From positions 1 to 11,401 of the forward strand of contig JAFWKS010000270.1 in the NCBI GenBank assembly GCA_017511325.1: DNA of 11,401 nucleotides, given 5' to 3'. The DNA comes from Erysipelotrichaceae bacterium. GTDB lineage: Bacteria; Bacillota_I; Bacilli_A; Erysipelotrichales; Erysipelotrichaceae. Shown here piece after piece: positions 7,236 to 11,401 of the stretch. The translations under genes and the position numbers were made by a program. How positions within the stretch are numbered: the first letter of the stretch is position 1; every line of letters starts with the position of its first letter. Below the pieces are notes generated by a model that ran no database searches, was not told the origin of the DNA, and saw only the letters and a list, made by a program, of their open reading frames with translations.

Positions 7236-7685
7236 ATGTTAGCACCTAGATTATTTACAGAAAACTTATTTGATGACTTATTTGACGGATTTGATCTGTC
7301 AAGAGAGATGGATGGACTTGATCGTAAGATCTATGGCAAACACGCCAACAGGGAAATGCTTACGGATATCAAGGAACACGAAGATCATTATGATGTCCAG
7401 ATCGATCTTCCGGGATTCAAGAAGGAAGATATCAATGTTGAACTCAATGATGGCTATCTGACCATCAGCGCCAACAAGGGCATCGAGGAAGAAGAAAAGA
7501 GCAAGGCCGGAAAGATCATCCGTCAGGAAAGATATTCCGGAATGATGTCAAGATCCTTCTATGTCGGCGAAGAGATAAGTGCCGAACAGATCCATGGCAA
7601 ATACGAAGGCGGTGTTCTGACATTGAGCGTGCCAAAGCTTGAAAGCAGGCAGGTCGAAGAACATAACCACATCATGATCGAATAG
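7236..7685 (+). CDS. Small heat shock protein, Hsp20/alpha-crystallin family
   Basis: Small heat-shock proteins are ATP-independent holdases that bind unfolding proteins in oligomers and pass them to DnaK/ClpB. The 149-aa product has a short N-terminal arm (LFTENLFDDLFDGF) and an alpha-crystallin domain at about 41-134. That domain shows DIKEHEDHYDVQIDLPGFKKEDI and the signature GVLTLSVPK (126-134). A C-terminal I-M-I (146-148) fits the I-x-I oligomer-anchoring motif. The start ATG 7236 is chosen because AAAGGAGG (7217-7224) is 11 nt upstream and because MLAPRLF resembles family N-termini. The in-frame ATG at 7206 lies upstream of that site with no Shine-Dalgarno of its own. A start-stop pair ATG-TAA (7228-7233) lies between the RBS and the true start. 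Control is by CIRCE and possibly by leader folding. Confidence 0.93.
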   Translation: MLAPRLFTENLFDDLFDGFDLSREMDGLDRKIYGKHANREMLTDIKEHEDHYDVQIDLPGFKKEDINVELNDGYLTISANKGIEEEEKSKAGKIIRQERYSGMMSRSFYVGEEISAEQIHGKYEGGVLTLSVPKLESRQVEEHNHIMIE

Positions 7686-7701
7686 GAACTAATTAGAGTA
7701 A

Positions 7702-7733
7702 AGGCTGTAATCACAAGGTTACAGCCTATTTTA
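7702..7733. terminator. Terminator hairpin between convergent hsp20 and MATE genes
   Basis: AGGCTGTAA (7702-7710) and TTACAGCCT (7719-7727) form a 9-bp stem with an 8-nt loop, followed by ATTTTA on the plus strand. On the minus strand the stem is followed by TTTA, so it probably serves both genes, though the T-tract there is weaker. Confidence 0.75.
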
Positions 7734-7752
7734 ATATTAATTATTATCAAAT

Positions 7753-9147
7753 TTAATTGGTTGGCTGATCGATCAGATAGGCAACGCCGCTCTTGCCATA
7801 ACCGTAGTTGTCCGCATTCATTACAATGGCGATAGCTGCACAGGTGAATCCCAGAGCTTCTGATAAAGGGAAACAATACCAGACGGCTTTAGCACCAAAC
7901 AGGGCAGGCAAAAGCCAGGTTATGCTTAAACGAAAGACAAAATTCCTTAATATGGACAGGATTGTAGCGACCTTTTGCGCACTCAAGCCAACAAAGACTC
8001 TGTTGATGATGATACATCCGGCAGTAAAGATCGGGGCAAAGAACTCGACAGTAAGACCATAGTAGGTCAGATCATAGAAGGACTGTGTATAAGTCTCCGG
8101 GTTCATGAACAGCATGATCAGCTGTCTTTTCAGCAGCTGACCAAGGATCATCATCCCGGTGCAGCCAAAGAACCAGACCTTAAGGTTATACCCAAGGATC
8201 CTTTTCAGCATTTTTGTACGACCGGCACCGAAATTATAGGCGATGATCGGACCGATGGTCGTGGCATAACCGATGAAGGCAGCATTGAGGATCTGCCTCA
8301 GGTCGTTGACGATCGCTCTGGCTGCAAGACCATCGGTTCCCAGATAAAACAGAATGGTTCTGTTTACCACAAACATCGTCAGGCTCATGGTCAGTGAATT
8401 TGTGAACTGAGCCAGGGCAAAACGGAAAGATTCAAACAGGGTATTCAGATATTCGCCCTCAGGTGTGAAGAAGCGGATATCGCTCTTCTTATTTATCAGA
8501 TAGAAGAAAAGACCGATCGCGAAAGTCAGGACATGTCCAAAGCTGGTGGCGAAACCGGCACCTGAAACACCCATGTTCAACACAACGATCGCGACATAGT
8601 CGATGATGACGTTGGCGATACCCGAAGCGATACTGTTGAAAAGACCCATTGAAGGTTTACCGGCCGCTGAATAGAAGGCACCAAAACTCATCGACGCCAG
8701 CTTGAATGGCAAAGCCAGAAAAGTTATCGCGATATAGACTTCCGTATATTTTATGATCAAATTATCAGCACCCAGAAAATACAGGATCTGATCATCAAAG
8801 ATGATCATCACTGCAGCCAGAAGACTTCCAAAGATCAAGGAAAGGATGACCATTCTGGTAAAGATCCTGCTGGCATTCTCCTTGTTTCCTCTGCCCATCT
8901 CGGTCGCTGCATAGGTACTGGCACCCAGACCGAAGATGTGGCTGATCGCAAAGACAATTCCATCGATCGGCATCAGGATCTTGATGCCAGCCAGAGCGTT
9001 CTGTCCGACAAAGCGCGAAACAAAAAGCGCATCATCAAGCGTTTCAAACAGTCTTGTCGAAAGGTTGGTCAGCAAGCCCGGCAGGGCAAAAGCCAGCAAG
9101 GAAGCCATGGTGAATTGTTGACCGATCTTGGAAGTTTTATTGCTCAT
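7753..9147 (-). CDS. MATE family efflux transporter
   Basis: The 464-aa membrane protein belongs to the multidrug and toxic compound extrusion family, which export cationic drugs or metabolites by Na+ or H+ antiport. It has alternating hydrophobic stretches consistent with 12 helices. Two MatE repeats lie at roughly 20-180 and 245-405. The first repeat begins LLAFALPGLLTNLSTRLFETLDDALFVSRFVGQNALAG, a form of the family's P-x-x-x-x-x-L...D-x-x-F-V-G pattern. The second contains GYATTIGPIIAYNFGAGR, the repeat-2 equivalent of the loop GLGASTYAATEMGRGN. The substrate cannot be told from sequence. ATG 9147 gives the expected N-terminus, and an in-frame TAA lies 24 nt upstream, so no longer form exists. 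There is no Shine-Dalgarno before it nor before Met14. It is convergent with hsp20. Confidence 0.9.
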   Translation of the reverse strand: MSNKTSKIGQQFTMASLLAFALPGLLTNLSTRLFETLDDALFVSRFVGQNALAGIKILMPIDGIVFAISHIFGLGASTYAATEMGRGNKENASRIFTRMVILSLIFGSLLAAVMIIFDDQILYFLGADNLIIKYTEVYIAITFLALPFKLASMSFGAFYSAAGKPSMGLFNSIASGIANVIIDYVAIVVLNMGVSGAGFATSFGHVLTFAIGLFFYLINKKSDIRFFTPEGEYLNTLFESFRFALAQFTNSLTMSLTMFVVNRTILFYLGTDGLAARAIVNDLRQILNAAFIGYATTIGPIIAYNFGAGRTKMLKRILGYNLKVWFFGCTGMMILGQLLKRQLIMLFMNPETYTQSFYDLTYYGLTVEFFAPIFTAGCIIINRVFVGLSAQKVATILSILRNFVFRLSITWLLPALFGAKAVWYCFPLSEALGFTCAAIAIVMNADNYGYGKSGVAYLIDQPTN

Positions 9148-9151
9148 TATA

Positions 9152-9180
9152 AATATAATGTAACATTATTCTGATAAAAC
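9152..9180 (-). promoter_or_regulatory. Possible promoter giving a leaderless MATE mRNA
   Basis: On the minus strand -10 TATATT (9157-9152) lies 17 bp from a weak -35 GTTTTA (9180-9175). Transcription would begin at or next to the ATG at 9147. A TATAAGCTTATA palindrome (about 9189-9200) is another possible -10 region further upstream. Confidence 0.25.
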
Positions 9181-9240
9181 TGCTGTATATAAGCTTATAC
9201 TTTTCGCTTTGACGTTCCTAAAACAATTTCTTTTGAGCCT

Positions 9241-9296
9241 CTTGCTATAATAATGAAACAAAGTGATTTATAGCGATGTTATCAGCTTGCTATAAT
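9241..9296 (+). promoter_or_regulatory. Tandem extended -10 boxes within an 11-bp direct repeat
   Basis: CTTGCTATAAT occurs at 9241-9251 and again at 9286-9296, exactly 45 bp apart. Each copy contains TGnTATAAT, the extended -10 consensus that can work without a -35 box. TTATAGC (9268-9274) also pairs with GCTATAA (9289-9295) as an inverted repeat. They point towards the HD-GYP pseudogene on the plus strand and may be two tandem promoters. Confidence 0.5.
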
Positions 9297-9469
9297 TACA
9301 AATAGACAGATCATAACCTGAAACAAGAAAACGATCATATGCTTTTTTAAAAGGTATAGAACAGCTATAGGATAAATGATCGCTTATCAGAAACGGAAGA
9401 AATCATATATATGGTCAAGAATGATCAAGAAGTTTCTTAAAACAGTTACATCGCACAAGGAGGATATTT
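9297..9469 (+). promoter_or_regulatory. Long leader with nested complementary segments upstream of the HD-GYP gene
   Basis: No gene is seen in the 322 bp between the MATE start and 9470. Past the -10 repeats, GATCAT (9309-9314) can pair with ATGATC (9421-9426). CGATCAT (9332-9338) can pair with ATGATCG (9376-9382), and TATAG (9355-9359) with CTATA (9365-9369). The three stems nest into one long irregular hairpin, ending before the strong AAGGAGG (9457-9463). The conserved bases of c-di-GMP-I or -II riboswitches were not recognised. A structured leader is only a possibility. Confidence 0.3.
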
Positions 9470-10836
9470 ATGCGACTGGATTTTACAGATTTTTTATATG
9501 CGATGTCGTTTGCCCTTGATGCAATTGAACATGAGTTTACCGGCGCGAGTGCGGAACATGGGAAAAGAGTTGCGTGGCTCACCATGAAAATGCTGGGAGA
9601 AGCAGGATTGTCTGAAGAAGAACTGGTGGATTGTGTCTGATGCGCCATACTGCATGACAATGCGGTTGCGGAATACCTGCAAGAGGAGAAGGACCTGCAA
9701 ACACTTCCTGTCAATCTGCACACAGTCGAGGATTTTGATGCGAGCAGATTTGTCCGCCATGCGATCGTCGGTGAGCAAAATGCGGCATTGTTGCCGTTTC
9801 GCACAAACGTAAAAACGTGATCCTGTGGCACCATGAAAATGCAGACGGATCAGGAGCTCTTGGCATGCGGGAAGATCAGACGGATCTTCGCTCGGAAGTA
9901 ATCCATCTTGCAGACGCTGTTGATGTTCTGTATGATCTGAGAACTGTGACCTCTTCTGATTTTGACGAAATCAGGCGTTTTGTAGCGGAAGAAACAGGAA
10001 AGATGCTTTCATTACGTTCGGCAACTTTGTTTGAAAAACATATCTTTTTTAAAGATGTCCAGCAGCTTCAGCAGAAAGGACCACAGGTTCTGTTGAAGGA
10101 ACGCCTTCCGGCGGTCTGGTACGATTATACCGATGAAGAAATAGAAGCGATCGCAGAATTTTTCGCAAAGATTGTCGATTACAAATCTCCTTTCACAACA
10201 GCACATTCCATTGGTGTTGCCAACAAGGCAAAGACCATGGCGGAATATTACGGATGGAATGCTGAAAAAGTGATCCGCTTTTATGTTGCGGGTGCGACAC
10301 ACGATATCGGCAAGGTTGTGATTGGAAATCAGATATTGGAAAAACCGGGAAAACTGGATGAATGGGAATATTCTCTCATGAAGGATCATGCCCGCGCCAC
10401 GCTCGATATCCTCAGCAGTATTGATGGCTTGGAAGATATTACCGAATGGGCTTCCAATCACCATGAGAAGCTGGACGGAACCGGGTACTCGCGTGGAATG
10501 AACGCCTCGCAGCTTTCTTTTGAAGAGCGGCTGATGGCATGTATCGATATCTATCAGGCGCTGACCGAGGATCGGCCTTATAAGGCGGGTTTGAGTCACT
10601 CCAAAACCATTGCGATCATGAAAAGCATGGTTGAGGAAGGAAAAATTGACGAAACAATCACCGCAGACATTGATGCGGTGTTCAGAAAAGAAGAAGAAAA
10701 TGAACAATATGTATTTGATGCTACATCAAAGAAATATAGATGCACCGTTTGCGGTTATATCAGCGAAGGAGAATTAGCTCCGGATCAATGTCCGGTCTGC
10801 CACTCGGATTCAAGCAATTTCACAGTCATAACATAA
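9470..10836 (+). pseudogene. Broken tandem HD / HD-GYP phosphohydrolase with rubredoxin-like tail
   Basis: ATG 9470 with AAGGAGG six bases upstream opens MRLDFTDFLYAMSFALDAIE. The frame meets TGA at 9638-9640 inside a conserved stretch (LVDCV-stop-CAILHDN). After that it continues in the same frame to the TGA at 9818, where a one-base loss is evident. GTA-AAA-ACG-TGA should read GTA-AAA-AAC-GTG (VKNVILWHHE), so an A6 run has become A5. The span of 1367 bases is one short of 456 codons. The first half is a degenerate HD domain (LHDN ... WHHENADGSGALG ... HLADAVDV). The second is an HD-GYP domain (THDIGK, NHHEKLDGTGYSRG), a type that hydrolyses c-di-GMP or related cyclic dinucleotides. A C-terminal CTVCG...CPVC zinc ribbon follows. 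Two separate lesions argue for decay rather than a single sequencing error. Confidence 0.75.
9865..10836 (+). CDS. HD-GYP domain protein with C-terminal rubredoxin-like zinc ribbon (intact 3' part)
   Basis: The 3' part of the broken gene is a long intact frame, open from GTG 9817 (339 aa). If translated alone, ATG 9865 is the better start (323 aa), because AGGAG at 9852-9856 lies 8 nt upstream and nothing suitable precedes GTG 9817. In the 339-aa numbering, the HD-GYP domain at about 105-275 has His130, THDIGK (161-166), NHHEKLDGTGYSRG (214-227) and Asp244. These are the metal ligands of the family, but with GYS in place of GYP. The tail C-T-V-C-G (309-313) and C-P-V-C (325-328) is rubredoxin-like and should bind iron or zinc. 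That tail suggests a redox or metal sensor on a cyclic-dinucleotide phosphodiesterase. Whether it is expressed is unknown; the first HD domain is cut off. Confidence 0.55.
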   Translation: MREDQTDLRSEVIHLADAVDVLYDLRTVTSSDFDEIRRFVAEETGKMLSLRSATLFEKHIFFKDVQQLQQKGPQVLLKERLPAVWYDYTDEEIEAIAEFFAKIVDYKSPFTTAHSIGVANKAKTMAEYYGWNAEKVIRFYVAGATHDIGKVVIGNQILEKPGKLDEWEYSLMKDHARATLDILSSIDGLEDITEWASNHHEKLDGTGYSRGMNASQLSFEERLMACIDIYQALTEDRPYKAGLSHSKTIAIMKSMVEEGKIDETITADIDAVFRKEEENEQYVFDATSKKYRCTVCGYISEGELAPDQCPVCHSDSSNFTVIT

Positions 10837-10862
10837 TATGTTACTCAGATTATATAAACAGT

Positions 10863-10893
10863 TTTCGTTCTTCATTCAACAGAAGAGTCGAAA
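10863..10893 (+). other. Imperfect hairpin between the HD-GYP gene and the last ORF
   Basis: TTTCG-T-TCTTC (10863-10873) can pair with GAAGA-GT-CGAAA (10882-10893) around an 8-nt loop, in two 5-bp helices split by a small internal loop. No T-run follows, so it is not a clear intrinsic terminator. Confidence 0.3.
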
Positions 10894-10940
10894 GATTTGA
10901 AATAAAAGCTAAAGAGTCAATAGGAAGAAACAGGATCGTT

Positions 10941-11401
10941 ATGACTGTTTCAATACTGGTTGCAATTCTAAGCATTATAGCAGGCTGTTATGGCACAATG
11001 GTTATGCCTCAAAAAAGAATAGAACAGGTAGAAAACGAATATTCTGAGTTTTTCCGGAAATTTGAAAGAATCAATGAAAACACAATGTTTGATAATTTGA
11101 AGATATCTGATATTGTTTACGCAGAAGATGTTGAATTTAATCGGATTGAAGGCGTTGACGGCATGAATGTAACTTTCAAAGTTTCGGGAAAACTTGATAA
11201 TTACGGAATCGCTTTGAACGGAACATCAAGGTTAATAATTCAAATGAATGATGGATATATTAAGGAAGTGGATATTTTCTCTGATAAAGTGGAAGTGGGC
11301 ATGATACTTAGAAATAATGCCTGGCTTACCAGAACTTATAAGGGATGTGATTTTGTTGTAAACACGGTTGATATTCCATCGATAGATCAAAGCGATGTTT
11401 C
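10941..11401 (+). CDS. Unrecognised membrane-anchored or lipoprotein-like protein (partial)
   Basis: I do not recognise this protein. From ATG 10941 the frame runs 153 codons off the right edge. It begins MTVSILVAILSIIAGCYGTM, a hydrophobic segment containing I-A-G-C, which fits a lipoprotein cleavage box. The hydrophobic run continues past the Cys to MVMP, so a plain membrane anchor is equally possible. The remainder is soluble and rich in charged and beta-type residues (VEFNRIEGVDGMNVTFKVSG), presumably outside the membrane. The start is uncertain. AGGA at 10932-10935 is very close, and the frame stays open upstream to ATG 10788, encoding a basic stretch (RRVERFEIKAKESIGRNRIV) that would suit a cytoplasmic N-tail. 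No good upstream start with an RBS is visible, so the N-terminus may be lost. Codons are AT-richer than in the neighbouring genes. Confidence 0.5.
   Translation, partial: MTVSILVAILSIIAGCYGTMVMPQKRIEQVENEYSEFFRKFERINENTMFDNLKISDIVYAEDVEFNRIEGVDGMNVTFKVSGKLDNYGIALNGTSRLIIQMNDGYIKEVDIFSDKVEVGMILRNNAWLTRTYKGCDFVVNTVDIPSIDQSDV

Noticed and set aside
9297..9469. c-di-GMP riboswitch in the HD-GYP leader
   Set aside because: The conserved tetraloop-receptor and ligand-contact strings of the GEMM class were not found. Only generic complementary segments are visible.
9638..9640. TGA read as tryptophan (mollicute-like code)
   Set aside because: pncB and nadD end at TGA where the next gene's start overlaps, and read-through there gives nonsense. 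Tryptophan is coded by TGG throughout.
9638..9690. TGA at 9638 as selenocysteine (followed by Cys, Cys two residues before)
   Set aside because: No convincing SECIS-type stem-loop follows the TGA by eye, and a second disabling lesion lies downstream. Decay is the simpler reading.
9809..9820. Programmed -1 frameshift at GTA-AAA-ACG
   Set aside because: The site is not a full X-XXY-YYZ slippery heptamer (A-site ACG cannot re-pair well), and the upstream TGA would stop ribosomes before it. Loss of one A from an A6 run is simpler.
9494..9834. Long minus-strand open frames opposite the HD-GYP gene
   Set aside because: They have no RBS, no family resemblance, and mirror the coding bias of the plus-strand gene.
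10012..10707. 231-codon minus-strand frame opposite the HD-GYP domain
   Set aside because: It is rich in Phe/Cys/His in the way expected of an antisense shadow, and the plus frame carries clear HD-GYP motifs.

Overview
The window looks like chromosomal DNA of a low- to mid-GC member of the Bacillota. The evidence is the strong Shine-Dalgarno sites, the str ribosomal operon in the order S12-S7-EF-G-EF-Tu, a CIRCE-controlled small heat-shock gene, and the style of the NAD-salvage genes. Protein flavour suggests an Erysipelotrichia-like or Clostridia-like organism, but I cannot fix the genus from the sequence.

Region 1 (1-3380, minus strand) is the str operon: rpsL, rpsG, fusA and the first 57 codons of tuf, which runs off the left edge. 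A sigma-A-like promoter and an 85-90 nt leader with two hairpins precede rpsL. Region 2 (3380-7056, plus strand) diverges from it. It is a compact operon, pncB-nadE-nadD plus a DUF2804-type gene, in which every junction overlaps (8, 10 and 20 bp). The three enzymes form the complete Preiss-Handler route from nicotinate to NAD. The DUF2804 partner has no known function.

Region 3 (7056-7740) is a stress gene. A promoter with a perfect TTGACA box is overlapped by a CIRCE operator, and an extra CIRCE half-site sits on the stop codon of the upstream gene. The leader can fold so that an imperfect stem covers the Shine-Dalgarno of an Hsp20 gene, which is a good candidate RNA thermometer. A shared terminator hairpin separates hsp20 from a convergent MATE-family exporter (7753-9147, minus), whose start has no Shine-Dalgarno and may be leaderless.

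Region 4 (9148-11401, plus strand) looks like accessory DNA. It has tandem extended -10 boxes in an 11-bp repeat and a leader with nested complementary segments. A tandem HD / HD-GYP gene with a rubredoxin-like C-terminal zinc ribbon follows, broken by an in-frame TGA and a one-base loss. Last comes an unrecognised, AT-richer membrane-anchored ORF cut by the right edge.

I see no CRISPR array, tRNA, rRNA, insertion sequence or complete unknown defence system. The most interesting signals are the CIRCE plus thermometer control of hsp20, the DUF2804 gene in the NAD operon, the NMNAT-like loop of NadD, and the decayed HD-GYP-rubredoxin gene with its leader.
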